In this document: positions 24,118 through 33,400 of the stretch, in pieces
Position numbering within the stretch: position 1 is the stretch's first letter
How the letters are laid out: every line of letters starts with the position of its first letter
NCBI RefSeq assembly: GCF_020169415.1
Contig: NZ_JAIULG010000002.1
Span: forward strand, 1 to 64,000
DNA: 64,000 nt
Source of the DNA: Tsukamurella sp. M9C
Lineage (GTDB): Bacteria > Actinomycetota > Actinomycetes > Mycobacteriales > Mycobacteriaceae
Direction: 5' to 3'
Made by a program: the position numbers and the translations under genes
The notes under the pieces: model-generated
The model's database searches: none
The model's input: only the letters and a program-made list of their open reading frames with translations
Told to the model about the DNA's origin: nothing

Positions 24118-25509
24118 GTGAGCTACATGCCGGTGACCGATTCGATGTTCCTGATGGCGGAGTCTCGCGAGCATCCGATGCACGTCGGCGGCCTGCAGTT
24201 GTTCACGCCGCCCGAGGGCGCGGGACCCGATTTCGTGCGCTCCGTGGTCGAGACGATGCGCTCGCACGTCGCCGTGAGCGAGAAGTTCGGTCGCCGGCCC
24301 GCCGACCCCGTCGGGATCCTCGGCAACACCTGGTGGTCCGAGGTCGACTCCATCGACCTCGACTACCACGTCCGGCACTCCGCTCTGCCCCAGCCGGGCC
24401 GCATCCGCGAGCTCTTCCAGCAGGTCTCGCTGTGGCACGAGACCCTGCTCGACCGGCACCGTCCGATGTGGGAGGTTCACGTCATCGAGGGCCTCGAGGA
24501 CGGGCGCTTCGCGGTCTACTCCAAGGTCCACCACTCGCTGGTCGACGGGGTCTCCGCGCTGCGGTACATGACCCTGGCGCTCTCGCCCGACCCCGACGAC
24601 CGCGAGGGCCGCGTCGTATGGCAGCCCGGTCTCGGGCGCCGCCGGAAGCCGGAGACGGCGGCGGCACCGTCGAGGGGGGGCCTGCCGTTCAACCCGCTCA
24701 GCGCGGCGAAGCAGATCGGCGGCCTCACCGGCGAGGTGCTGGGCATGCTGCCCGCCTCGATGAAGGTCGCGGGCACGTCGATCCGCGACCACGACTACAA
24801 GGCGCCCTTCCAGGCCCCGCACACCATCTTCAACGTGCCGATCGGCGGCGCGCGGCGGTTCGTCGCGCAGTCGTACTCCCTGGACCGGATCGACGCGGTC
24901 CGGAAGAAGGCCGGCGCCACGGTCAACGACATCGTCCTCGCCATGTGCGGTGCTGCACTCCGGGCCTACCTGCTGGAGCTGAACGAGCTGCCGGACCGGT
25001 CGCTGACGGCGATGGTGCCGGTCTCGCTGCACAAGGAGGGCGCCGAGTCCTCGTCGAACGCCGTCGGCGCGGTGATCTCGACGCTGGCGACCGACCTCAC
25101 CGACCCGGCGGCCCGCGTCACCGCGATCCAGGACTCGGTGCGCGCCGCGCGCAAGGTGATGGGGGAGTTGTCCCCGCTGCAGGTGTTGGCGTTGAGTGCG
25201 GCCAACATCGCGGGCCTCGCGCCGGGCATGCTGCCCGGGTACCGGGGCGTCGCGCGTCCGCCGTTCAACCTGGTCATCTCGAACGTCCCGGGGCCGCGCG
25301 AGGCGATGTATTGGAACGGCGCGCACCTCGACGGCGTGTACCCGGCGTCGATCCCGTGGGAGGGCCAGGCGGTGAACATCACCATCTGCACGAACAACCG
25401 GAATCTCGAGTTCGGGATCACCGCCTGCCGGACGTCGGTCCCCCACGTGCAGCGCCTCATCCACCACCTCGAGGACGCGTTGACGGAGCTGGAGAAGGCT
25501 TTCACGTAA
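24118..25509 (+). CDS. Wax ester synthase/acyl-CoA:diacylglycerol acyltransferase (WS/DGAT) family protein
   Basis: A 463-residue protein with the catalytic HHSLVDG motif at 138-144 (HHxxxDG) and the family's later NDIVLAMCGAALRAYLLE and PFNLVISNVPGPREAMYWNG blocks. These enzymes esterify diacylglycerol or fatty alcohols with acyl-CoA to make storage lipid droplets at the inner membrane. Its full length and intact motif suggest activity. GTG 24118 has GGGGAG upstream. It stands 28 nt after pdxT. Confidence 0.9.
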   Translation: MSYMPVTDSMFLMAESREHPMHVGGLQLFTPPEGAGPDFVRSVVETMRSHVAVSEKFGRRPADPVGILGNTWWSEVDSIDLDYHVRHSALPQPGRIRELFQQVSLWHETLLDRHRPMWEVHVIEGLEDGRFAVYSKVHHSLVDGVSALRYMTLALSPDPDDREGRVVWQPGLGRRRKPETAAAPSRGGLPFNPLSAAKQIGGLTGEVLGMLPASMKVAGTSIRDHDYKAPFQAPHTIFNVPIGGARRFVAQSYSLDRIDAVRKKAGATVNDIVLAMCGAALRAYLLELNELPDRSLTAMVPVSLHKEGAESSSNAVGAVISTLATDLTDPAARVTAIQDSVRAARKVMGELSPLQVLALSAANIAGLAPGMLPGYRGVARPPFNLVISNVPGPREAMYWNGAHLDGVYPASIPWEGQAVNITICTNNRNLEFGITACRTSVPHVQRLIHHLEDALTELEKAFT

Positions 25510-25512
25510 ACT
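25507..25512 (+). promoter_or_regulatory. -10 hexamer for yebC
   Basis: TAAACT overlaps the stop of the WS/DGAT gene. It would give transcription start near 25519 and a ~35-base leader that contains the GAGGGA SD of yebC. Confidence 0.4.
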
Positions 25513-25554
25513 CGCAGGGTTGATGCAGCGCACCCGAACGGAATCGAGGGATCG

Positions 25555-26310
25555 ATGAGCGGCCATTCCAAATGGGCCACCACCAAGCACAAGAAGGCGG
25601 CGATCGACGCCAAGCGCGGCAAGCTGTTCGCCAAGCTGATCAAGAACATCGAGGTCGCCGCCCGGACCGGTGGTAGCGATCCCGACGGCAACCCCACGCT
25701 CTACGACGCCATCCAGAAGGCGAAGAAGACCTCGGTTCCCAACGACAACATCGAGCGGGCCCGCAAGCGCGGCGGTGGCGAAGAGGCCGGCGGCGCCGAC
25801 TGGCAGACCATCATGTACGAGGGCTACGGCCCCAACGGCGTGGCGGTGCTGATCGAGTGCCTCACCGACAACCGCAACCGCGCCGCCGGTGAGGTCCGCG
25901 TGGCGATGACCCGCAACGGCGGCAACATGGCCGACCCGGGCTCGGTCTCGTACCTGTTCACCCGCAAGGGCATCGTCACCCTGGACAAGAACGACCAGGC
26001 CGAGGACGACGTGCTCATGGCCGTGCTCGACGCGGGCGCCGAGGAGATCAGCGACCTGGGCGACCAGTTCGAGATCATCTCCGAGCCCACCGACCTCGTC
26101 GCGGTCCGCAGCGCCCTGCAGGAGGCCGGCATCGACTACGAGTCGGCGGAGTCCGGCTTCCGCGCGTCGGTCGAGGTCCCCGTCGACGCCGACGGTGCAC
26201 GCAAGGTGTTCAAGCTGGTCGACGCGCTGGAGGACAGCGACGACGTGCAGAACGTGTACACCAACGTCGACATCTCCGACGAGGTCCTCGCGGAGCTCGA
26301 CGAGGACTGA
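25555..26310 (+). CDS. yebC: YebC/PmpR family protein
   Basis: A 251-residue, three-domain TACO1/YebC protein opening with [21 protein letters not shown], the family's most conserved segment, followed by [22 protein letters not shown]. Members act as DNA-binding regulators, or in translation of polyproline-containing proteins. The position next to ruvCAB is conserved in many bacteria, here with one VanW-like gene between. GAGGGA lies a few bases before the ATG. Confidence 0.95.
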   Translation: MSGHSKWATTKHKKAAIDAKRGKLFAKLIKNIEVAARTGGSDPDGNPTLYDAIQKAKKTSVPNDNIERARKRGGGEEAGGADWQTIMYEGYGPNGVAVLIECLTDNRNRAAGEVRVAMTRNGGNMADPGSVSYLFTRKGIVTLDKNDQAEDDVLMAVLDAGAEEISDLGDQFEIISEPTDLVAVRSALQEAGIDYESAESGFRASVEVPVDADGARKVFKLVDALEDSDDVQNVYTNVDISDEVLAELDED

Positions 26311-26367
26311 GTGCCCTGAGATTGCCGTATCGCATCGCCCCTACTGTGCGGTAATAATGCGTCAGGA

Positions 26368-26373
26368 TATTCT
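26368..26373 (+). promoter_or_regulatory. -10 hexamer of a leaderless transcript
   Basis: TATTCT lies six bases before GTG 26380 of the VanW-like gene, without an SD. Confidence 0.45.
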
Positions 26374-26379
26374 CAGGTT

Positions 26380-28083
26380 GTGACTTCCACCCGAACAGCG
26401 CTGCGGCGCGCCCCGGCCCTGGCTCTGGTGGCGGCCCTGCTGCTCGGGGCCGGCGGTGCCGCCGTCTGGGAGTCGGGGCGTGCCGAGACCGTCCACGGGG
26501 CCACCGCAGTGGGCGTGGAGTTCGGCGCGCTGGGACGCGACGATGCGACCCACCGCCTCGACGGCGCCGCCAAGCGGGTGGACGCGGAGCCGATCACGCT
26601 CCGCACCGCCAAGGGCGAGGTCCGGCTCCAGCCCGCACAGCTGGGGCTGACCATGGACGTGCCGGGCACCGTGCAGCGCGCGATCGACGAGCGCTCGCCG
26701 CTGCGCGACCTGATCGGCCTGGTCAGCGACCGGCACGTGCACCCCGCGTCCACGCTGAACCGGCAGGTCTTCGACGCCGCGATCACGAAGGCCGCCGGCG
26801 CCCTGACCTCGGAGGCCGGCGACGGCGCCGTGATCTACCGGGGCGGCAAGCCGGTGGCCGTCGAGCCCAAGGCCGGCGACAGGATCGACCTGGGCAAGGC
26901 GGCCGAAGCCGTCGCCGCCGCCTGGCCCGACTCCACCGACATCACCGTCCCCACGCAGGCCGTGACGCCCACCGTCTCCGCGGACGTGGTGCGCTCCGTC
27001 GCCACCGGGGCCGCCGCACAGGCGGTCGCCTCCGACGTCGTCCTGCGGCGCGACGCCGCGGGACAGGTGGCCGCTGGCACCGTCGGCCGCGTCTCCGGGG
27101 CCGACATCGGCACGTTCCTGTCCTTCCAGCCCGACGGTGCCGGCAACCTCGCGCCCAAGGTCGACCGGGAGGCCGCGAAGAAAGTCCTCGGCACGCGGCT
27201 CGAATCCGCCGTCGCCAAGCCCAAGGACGCGAGCTTCGACCTCTCGGGCGGCACCCCGACGGTGACCGAGGCCGTCCCGGGCCGCGAGGTCGTGTGGGAC
27301 CCGACGATCGACGCCGTCACCAAGGCCGTCACCGAGCAGTCCACCCAGGGCCGCACCGCGACCGCGCAGTTCAAGGCCGTCGAGCCCAAGGTCTCGACCG
27401 CGAAGGCCAAGGAACTCGGCGTGCGCGAGGTGGTCAGCGAGTTCTCCACCGGCGGCTTCAGCGACGCCTCGGGAGTGAACATCCGCCGCGTCGCGCAGCA
27501 GGTGAACGGCGCCGTGGTGCTGCCCGGCGAGACCTTCTCCCTCAACGGCTACACCGGTCCCCGCGGCACCGCGCAGGGCTACGTCGAGTCCGGCATCATC
27601 AACAACGGCCGCCCCGACAAAGCCGTCGGCGGCGGCATCTCGCAGTTCGCCACCACGCTGTACAACGCGGCCTACTTCGCCGGCCTCGAGGACGCGGGCC
27701 ACACCGAGCACAGCTACTACATCTCGCGGTACCCCGAGGCGCGCGAGGCCACCGTCTTCGAGGGCGCGATCGACCTGCAGTTCCGCAACGACACCCCCTA
27801 CGGCATCGTGATCGAATCCAGCGCGGGCTCGTCGTCGGTGTCGGTGCGGATGTGGAGCACCAAGACCCGCGAGGTGTCGTCGAGCACCGGATCCCGCAGC
27901 CTGCCGACGCAGCCGTCGACCATCCGGCTCGCGAAGGGCCCGCACTGCGTCGCCAGCACCGGGCAGCCCGGCTTCACCACCAGCAACACCCGCACGATCA
28001 CCGACGCCCGGAGCGGCAACGTCATCTCCCGACACACCCGCACCGTCAAGTACGACCCGGTGCCCACCGTCATCTGCGAGTAG
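26380..28083 (+). CDS. VanW family envelope protein
   Basis: 567 residues. A basic start plus hydrophobic stretch (residues 8-28) gives a signal anchor. Two peptidoglycan-binding-like domains in series (about 35-300) precede the VanW domain (about 350-490), with [40 protein letters not shown] and the His-rich [14 protein letters not shown]. VanW domains occur in envelope proteins; the biochemical role is unsettled. Two late Cys residues (HCVAS and the C-terminal VICE) could form a disulfide. It lies outside the cell membrane between yebC and ruvC but is not part of the DNA-repair operon. Confidence 0.85.
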   Translation: MTSTRTALRRAPALALVAALLLGAGGAAVWESGRAETVHGATAVGVEFGALGRDDATHRLDGAAKRVDAEPITLRTAKGEVRLQPAQLGLTMDVPGTVQRAIDERSPLRDLIGLVSDRHVHPASTLNRQVFDAAITKAAGALTSEAGDGAVIYRGGKPVAVEPKAGDRIDLGKAAEAVAAAWPDSTDITVPTQAVTPTVSADVVRSVATGAAAQAVASDVVLRRDAAGQVAAGTVGRVSGADIGTFLSFQPDGAGNLAPKVDREAAKKVLGTRLESAVAKPKDASFDLSGGTPTVTEAVPGREVVWDPTIDAVTKAVTEQSTQGRTATAQFKAVEPKVSTAKAKELGVREVVSEFSTGGFSDASGVNIRRVAQQVNGAVVLPGETFSLNGYTGPRGTAQGYVESGIINNGRPDKAVGGGISQFATTLYNAAYFAGLEDAGHTEHSYYISRYPEAREATVFEGAIDLQFRNDTPYGIVIESSAGSSSVSVRMWSTKTREVSSSTGSRSLPTQPSTIRLAKGPHCVASTGQPGFTTSNTRTITDARSGNVISRHTRTVKYDPVPTVICE

Positions 28084-28127
28084 CGGGCGCGTCGCTGCCT
28101 CCCGGCATCGGGCGGGCGGGTATGCTC

Positions 28128-28143
28128 TCGAACAAAGGTTTGA
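28128..28143 (+). promoter_or_regulatory. SOS (LexA) box upstream of ruvCAB
   Basis: TCGAACAAAGGTTTGA matches the actinobacterial LexA consensus TCGAAC-N4-GTTCGA at 11 of 12 defined positions, with a single C-to-T change. It lies 28 bases before the ruvC start, the right place to block the ruvCAB promoter. LexA control of ruvCAB is established in mycobacteria. Confidence 0.8.
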
Positions 28144-28171
28144 CTGTTCGACGGTGCGCGGAGGTACGGCG

Positions 28172-28759
28172 ATGCGGGTGATGGGGGTGGACCCCGGGCT
28201 CACGCGCTGCGGCCTGTCGGTGGTCGAGACCGGCGCGGGCCGCAAGGTCACGGCGCTCGACGTCGACGTCGTCCGCACGCCCGCGACGATGCCGCTCGCG
28301 GAGCGGCTGCTGGCGGTGTGGACCGCGGCGGAGTTCTGGATGGACACCCACGAACCCGACGTGATCGCGGTCGAGCGGGTCTTCGCGCAGCACAACGTCT
28401 CCACGGCGATGGGCACCGCGCAGGCGGGAGGCGTCGTCGCGCTCGCCGCCGCGCGCCGCGGCATCGACGTGCACTTCCACACCCCGTCGGAGGTGAAGGC
28501 GGCCGTCACGGGCAACGGCAACGCGGGCAAGGCCCAGGTGACGGCGATGATCACCCGGATCCTCGGGCTGCAGAAGGCGCCGGAGCCCGCGGACGCCGCG
28601 GACGCCCTCGCCCTCGCCGTCTGCCACAGTTGGCGGGCGCCGATGATCGCGCGGATGGCCGAGGCGGAACGTCGTGCGGCGGAACAGAAGAAGGTCTTCG
28701 AGCAACGGCTCGCGGCGCAGCGCCGCGCGGCGAAGAAGGTGACGGGGGGAGTGCGATGA
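28172..28759 (+). CDS. ruvC: Holliday junction resolvase RuvC
   Basis: A 195-residue RNase H-fold endonuclease that cuts Holliday junctions as a dimer. Acidic residues are Asp7 ([14 protein letters not shown]), a Glu in VIAVERVF and Asp residues in [13 protein letters not shown]. The C-terminus adds a basic tail after the core. ATG 28172 is chosen because GGAGG is seven bases upstream; GTG 28154 lies before that SD. It overlaps ruvA by four bases. Confidence 0.96.
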   Translation: MRVMGVDPGLTRCGLSVVETGAGRKVTALDVDVVRTPATMPLAERLLAVWTAAEFWMDTHEPDVIAVERVFAQHNVSTAMGTAQAGGVVALAAARRGIDVHFHTPSEVKAAVTGNGNAGKAQVTAMITRILGLQKAPEPADAADALALAVCHSWRAPMIARMAEAERRAAEQKKVFEQRLAAQRRAAKKVTGGVR

Positions 28760-29355
28760 TCGCGTCGCTGCGCGGCGAGGTACGGCACATCGGTCTGGAT
28801 CACGTGGTGATCGAGTGCGGCGGCGTGGGCTACAAGGTCCTCGTCGCGCCGAACACCGCGGGTGCGCTCACCCGGGGCAACGAGGGCTTCCTGCTCACGT
28901 CGATGGTCGTGCGCGAGGACTCGCAGACCCTCTACGGCTTCACCGATGGACCTCAGCAGGAGCTGTTCCACCTGGTGCAGACGGTGCAGGGCGTGGGGCC
29001 CCGGCTCGCCATGGCGGCCATCGCGGTCCTCGATCCCGCGCAGATGCAGACCGCGATCGCGGCGGGCGACCTCAAGACGCTGTGCCTGATCCCCGGGATC
29101 GGCAAGCGGGTCGCCGAGCGCATCCACGTCGAGCTCAAGGACAAGGTCTCGGCCGCGCCGTCCGACGGCGGCGGCGCCACCGGGGCGACGGTGCCGGCGG
29201 GCGGCGTCTCCCAGCAGCTCCTCGACGCCCTGGAGGGCCTGGGGTTCACTGCGAAGCAAGCCGAACCGGCGGTCGCCGCGGCCGTGGAGGCCGGGCCCGA
29301 CAAGTCCGTCTCCGAACTGCTGCGCGACGCCCTGAAGTCCCTGGGACGCGGGTAG
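28756..29355 (+). CDS. ruvA: Holliday junction branch-migration protein RuvA
   Basis: 199 residues. It has an N-terminal OB fold (MIASLRGEV...[12 protein letters not shown]), two helix-hairpin-helix motifs ([11 protein letters not shown] and [19 protein letters not shown]), a Gly/Ala flexible linker (~143-155) and domain III for RuvB contact. It binds the four-way junction as a tetramer and loads RuvB. The start overlaps the ruvC stop; the stop abuts ruvB. Confidence 0.96.
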   Translation: MIASLRGEVRHIGLDHVVIECGGVGYKVLVAPNTAGALTRGNEGFLLTSMVVREDSQTLYGFTDGPQQELFHLVQTVQGVGPRLAMAAIAVLDPAQMQTAIAAGDLKTLCLIPGIGKRVAERIHVELKDKVSAAPSDGGGATGATVPAGGVSQQLLDALEGLGFTAKQAEPAVAAAVEAGPDKSVSELLRDALKSLGRG

Positions 29356-30444
29356 ATGCACTACGACGACGAGGTGGGCAGCGAGTTCGACGAGGCCGAG
29401 GGCATCATGGGCCCGGCGGCGCTCACGGGCGACGACACCGAGTCGCTGCGCCCGAAGTCGCTCGACGAGTTCATCGGGCAGCCCAAGGTCCGCGAGCAGC
29501 TGCAGCTGGTCCTGCACGGCGCGAAGCTCCGCGGCGGCACCCCCGACCACATCCTGCTCTCCGGCCCGCCCGGCCTGGGCAAGACCAGCCTCGCGATGAT
29601 CATCGCGGGCGAGCTGGGTACGGCGCTGCGGGTCACGTCCGGCCCCGCGCTCGAGCGCGCCGGCGACCTCGCGGCGATGCTGTCGAACCTCGTCGAGGGC
29701 GACGTGCTGTTCATCGACGAGATCCACCGCATGGCCCGCCCCGCCGAGGAGATGCTCTACCTCGCGATGGAGGACTTCCGGGTCGACGTGGTGGTCGGCA
29801 AGGGGCCCGGCGCTACCTCCATTCCGCTCGACGTGGCGCCGTTCACGCTGGTCGGGGCCACCACCCGGTCCGGCGCGCTCACGGGCCCGCTGCGCGACCG
29901 GTTCGGCTTCACCGCCCACATGGACTTCTACGAGACGGCCGATCTGGTCCAGGTCATCGAGCGCAGCGCGAAGATCCTCGGCATCACCATCGACCGGGAG
30001 GCCGCCGCGGAGATCGGCAGCCGCAGCCGCGGTACGCCCCGCATCGCCAACCGTCTGCTCCGCCGCGTCCGCGACTTCGCCGACGTCCGTGCCGACGGGA
30101 CGGTCACCGTCGACGTCGCACGCGGGGCGCTCAAGGTCTACGACGTCGACGAGCTCGGCCTCGACCGCCTCGACCGCGCCGTGCTCGGCGCACTGATCCG
30201 CAGCTTCGGGGGTGGGCCCGTGGGTGTCTCGACGCTGGCCGTGGCCGTCGGCGAGGAGCCCGGCACCGTCGAGGAGGTGTGCGAGCCCTTCCTCGTGCGC
30301 GCCGGCATGCTGGCCCGCACCCCGCGCGGCCGCGTCGCGACGATGGCCGCCTGGCACCATCTCGGCCTGGAGCCTCCGGCGGGGGCACTCGCCACGGGCA
30401 TCGAGGTCCGCGCCGACGTCGACCCGGACGAACGCCTCTTCTGA
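29356..30444 (+). CDS. ruvB: Holliday junction ATP-dependent helicase RuvB
   Basis: A 362-residue AAA+ motor. It has Walker [10 protein letters not shown], Walker B LFIDEIHR, a sensor 1/arginine-finger region [16 protein letters not shown] and a winged-helix C-terminus ([23 protein letters not shown]). Hexamers flank RuvA and drive branch migration. The start codon directly follows the ruvA stop. Together ruvC-ruvA-ruvB form one SOS-regulated operon. Confidence 0.97.
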   Translation: MHYDDEVGSEFDEAEGIMGPAALTGDDTESLRPKSLDEFIGQPKVREQLQLVLHGAKLRGGTPDHILLSGPPGLGKTSLAMIIAGELGTALRVTSGPALERAGDLAAMLSNLVEGDVLFIDEIHRMARPAEEMLYLAMEDFRVDVVVGKGPGATSIPLDVAPFTLVGATTRSGALTGPLRDRFGFTAHMDFYETADLVQVIERSAKILGITIDREAAAEIGSRSRGTPRIANRLLRRVRDFADVRADGTVTVDVARGALKVYDVDELGLDRLDRAVLGALIRSFGGGPVGVSTLAVAVGEEPGTVEEVCEPFLVRAGMLARTPRGRVATMAAWHHLGLEPPAGALATGIEVRADVDPDERLF

Positions 30445-30490
30445 CGCCTGTTCCCGGCCTGCTGCGCGGTCGAGCGGGTAGACAGGAGAG

Positions 30491-31417
30491 GTGGACCCGG
30501 TCGGGAAGGACCTGCGAGGCCGCGTGGCGGTCGTCGCCGGGGCGACGCGCGGCGCCGGCCGCGGCATCGCCGCAGGCCTCGCGGAACGGGGCGCGACCGT
30601 CGTGTGCACCGGCCGCAGCAGCCGCGACGGCGACCCGTCGATCACCTCCGACTACCCGCGGCGGGAGACGATCGAGGAGACGGCCGAGCTCGTGGACGCG
30701 CTCGGCGGCACCGGCGTCGCGGTACAGGTCGACCATCTCGATCACGAGCAGGTCTCCCGCCTCGCGGACCGCCTGCGTGCCGAGTACGGGCGGATCGACG
30801 CGCTGGTCAACGACATCTGGGGCGGCGAGCTGCTCAAGGGGCCGCCGCCGACGTGGAACACGCCGCTGTGGCGACAGGACCTCGATGCCGGGCTGCGCCT
30901 GCTCCGCCTCGCCGTCGAGACGCACATCGTGACCGCCCACTTCCTGACACCGCTCCTCATCGAGCGCCCCGGCGGATCGCTCGTGGAGATCACCGACGGG
31001 ACCGCTGATTTCAACGCCGACACGTACCGGATCTCGGTCTTCTACGACCTCGCCAAGGCGTCGGTGAACAGGCTCGCCTTCTCCCAGGGGCACGAGCTCG
31101 CCGAGTACGGCGCGGCCGCGGTCGCAGTGACCCCGGGATGGCTGCGCTCCGAGATGATGCTCGACGCCTACGGGGTCACCGAGGAGGACTGGCGGACCGC
31201 CCTCGCGGAGCGTCCGGGCCGACCCACCGCGCCGCCGGCCTTCGGATTCTCCGAGTCGCCCCGCTTCGTCGGCCGCGGGATCGCCGCGCTCGCGGCGGAT
31301 CCCGGCCGGGATCGATGGAACCAGCGGTCCGTCAGCTCCGCGGAGCTCGCCGCCGCCTACGGGATCACCGACGTCGACGGCACCCGGCCCGACAGCTGGG
31401 CCGGGCGCCGCGACTGA
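30491..31417 (+). CDS. SDR family oxidoreductase
   Basis: A 308-residue short-chain dehydrogenase. The cofactor motif is GATRGAGRGIA and the following CTGRSSR points to NADP. The NAG-like motif is replaced by LVNDIWGG. The catalytic Tyr and Lys are in FYDLAKASVNR. The C-terminal extension (SPRFVGRGIAALAADPGRDRW) resembles the DHRS1-like group. The substrate is unknown. It follows ruvB by 46 nt with AGGAGAG directly at the GTG start. It has no obvious metabolic partners nearby, and the next gene is convergent with only the stops abutting. Confidence 0.8.
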   Translation: MDPVGKDLRGRVAVVAGATRGAGRGIAAGLAERGATVVCTGRSSRDGDPSITSDYPRRETIEETAELVDALGGTGVAVQVDHLDHEQVSRLADRLRAEYGRIDALVNDIWGGELLKGPPPTWNTPLWRQDLDAGLRLLRLAVETHIVTAHFLTPLLIERPGGSLVEITDGTADFNADTYRISVFYDLAKASVNRLAFSQGHELAEYGAAAVAVTPGWLRSEMMLDAYGVTEEDWRTALAERPGRPTAPPAFGFSESPRFVGRGIAALAADPGRDRWNQRSVSSAELAAAYGITDVDGTRPDSWAGRRD

Positions 31418-33400
31418 TCACGCCTTCGGCGCGGTGAGGTCGTAGACCGTGACCCCGTCGACGGTCCGCGACGGATAAGTCGCCTCCACCCACGACCGGA
31501 TCTCGGCCGCCGTCCCGGATCCGCCGAAGCCGCCGAAGCCGCCACCGGACTCGGCCAGGAAGTAGTGGATCCTGCCGTCCCGCACGTAGTCCTGGAACTG
31601 CGCGAGCGTGGGGGAGGGATCGGTGCCGTTGAAGCCGCCGATGGGCATCACCGGCTTCTCCGTGGCGAGCTGGTAGCCCGCCGCGGCGTTCGCGCCGATC
31701 GTCGCCGCGACCCACGTGTAGCGGTCCGCGTCGGCGAGCAGGAGCGCGGTCACCTCGGGGCCGGCCGTACTGCCCATCAGGAACGACGGTCCGCCGCCCC
31801 GCTCGTCCCCGCCCGGCCCACCGGTGCGGGCACCGTCGGGCCGCGTGCCGCCGGCCGTACCGCCGACACCGATGGGCCGCTCCATCCGGCCCTTGGCCCC
31901 GCCCGGTCCGAAGCCGTGCCCGCTCGAGGGGCCCGCCGAGACGATGGCGCCCTGCCGCGGCGTCGCGATGGTCTCGACGGTGAAGGCCACCTGACCGGCG
32001 AGCGCGGTGAACAGGGCCGTCGCGGCGATCGCCCCGGCGAGGCGCCGGGTGCGCGCGACCGCGGGGAGCAGGGTCGCGAGGATCGCCACCGTCGAGGCGA
32101 CCGCCGCCACGGCGATCGCCCAGCGCAGCCACGGATTCCATTCCGGTGTCTGGTCCAGGATGTACCAGGCCGTCGCGCCCGTCGCGGCGACGGCGAGGGC
32201 CGCGACCGTGCGGACCCAGGCCCGGTCACGCTCCCGCCAGCCCACGGCCACTCCGATCGCGACCAGCGCCGCGATCGCGGGCGCCAGGGCCACGGTGTAG
32301 TAGGCGTGGAAGATGCCCGCCATGAAGCTGAACGTGATCCCTGTGACGAGCAGCCATCCGCCCCAGGCGATCACGGCGGCGCGATCACCGTCCGTGCGCG
32401 GGGAACGACCGCGCAGGACGAGCACCAGGACGATCGCGATCAACGCCGCGGGGAGCAGCCAGGCGATCTGTCCGGCCTGCTCGGGCTGGAACATGCGCAG
32501 GACGCCGGCGTCGCCGAACATCCCGCCTCCGCGGTGCCCGGGCATCTCCATGCCGGCGGGGAGCTCGAAGCCCGCGGGCATCTCCATGCCGCCACGGCCC
32601 GGCCCGACGCTGCCCTTCTCGTTCCCGTTGAGCCGGCCGAGGCCGTTGTAGCCGAGCGTGAGCTCGAGGATCGAGTTGTTCTGCGAGCCGCCGATCCACG
32701 GCCGGGACGAGGCGGGCCACAGCTCGACGGTCAGCAGCCACCACCCGGCGGCGACGACCATCGCGGCGCCCGCGGCGAACAGCTGCGCGACGCGCTTGCC
32801 GAGTTTCGGTGGCCCGGCGACCAGGTAGGTCAGCGCCAGCCCTGGCACGATGAGCATCACGGCGAGCTGCTTGGTGAGGAAGCCCAGGCCCACGAAGGCG
32901 CCGCACGCGATGAGCCACCGCCACCGGCCGTCCTCGACGGCGCGCAGCATCGCCCAGGTCGCGGCGATCATGAGCAGCACGAGCAGGGCGTCCGGGTTGT
33001 TGAACCGGAACATCATGGCCGCCACCGGCGTGACGGCGAGCAGGAGGCCGGCGAGGAGGCCGGCGCCGGGGCCGGAGCGGCGGCGCACCGTCGCGTAGAG
33101 GAGCGCGACGGACGCGACGCCGAGCAGCGCCTGCGGAACCAGCATCGCCCAGGAGTTCACGCCGAACAGGCGGGTGGACAGTTCCATCACCCACAGCGAG
33201 GCGGGCGGCTTGTCGACGGTGATGGAGTTCGCGCCGTCCGAGCTGCCGAAGAACATGGCCTTCCAGCTGACGGTGCCCGCCTGCACGGCGGCCGAGTAGA
33301 AGGCGTTGGCCCACCCCGCCCGGCCGAGCGACCACAGGTAGGCGATCGCCGTCCCCACCAGGAGGACGGCGACCGCGATGCGCTCGCGGCTCTTGGTCAC
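31418..33400 (-). CDS. GT39-type membrane glycosyltransferase (ArnT/PMT-like)
   Basis: A 660-residue GT-C enzyme with about 11-12 TMs in the first 470 residues. The first periplasmic loop has the family's DGANSITVDKPPASLW, with acidic residues likely to act in catalysis, and a QNN motif (GGSQNNSILE) follows later. An unusual Met/Gly/Pro-rich loop (MEMPAGFELPAGMEMPG) lies at about 270-300. The C-terminal extracytoplasmic domain ends in Gly-rich GGGFGGFGGSG and VDGVTVYDLT. It would transfer sugar from a polyprenyl-phosphate donor. GTG overlaps the stop of the upstream GT2 gene by four bases, so donor synthesis and use are coupled. Confidence 0.85.
   Translation of the reverse strand: MTKSRERIAVAVLLVGTAIAYLWSLGRAGWANAFYSAAVQAGTVSWKAMFFGSSDGANSITVDKPPASLWVMELSTRLFGVNSWAMLVPQALLGVASVALLYATVRRRSGPGAGLLAGLLLAVTPVAAMMFRFNNPDALLVLLMIAATWAMLRAVEDGRWRWLIACGAFVGLGFLTKQLAVMLIVPGLALTYLVAGPPKLGKRVAQLFAAGAAMVVAAGWWLLTVELWPASSRPWIGGSQNNSILELTLGYNGLGRLNGNEKGSVGPGRGGMEMPAGFELPAGMEMPGHRGGGMFGDAGVLRMFQPEQAGQIAWLLPAALIAIVLVLVLRGRSPRTDGDRAAVIAWGGWLLVTGITFSFMAGIFHAYYTVALAPAIAALVAIGVAVGWRERDRAWVRTVAALAVAATGATAWYILDQTPEWNPWLRWAIAVAAVASTVAILATLLPAVARTRRLAGAIAATALFTALAGQVAFTVETIATPRQGAIVSAGPSSGHGFGPGGAKGRMERPIGVGGTAGGTRPDGARTGGPGGDERGGGPSFLMGSTAGPEVTALLLADADRYTWVAATIGANAAAGYQLATEKPVMPIGGFNGTDPSPTLAQFQDYVRDGRIHYFLAESGGGFGGFGGSGTAAEIRSWVEATYPSRTVDGVTVYDLTAPKA

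Noticed and set aside
26362-30645. Very long open frame on the minus strand (~1,400 residues) across the VanW-like gene and ruvCAB
   Set aside because: It lies antisense to four well-supported genes. Its translation is dominated by Arg, Gly, His and Asp, as expected from a GC-rich shadow frame.
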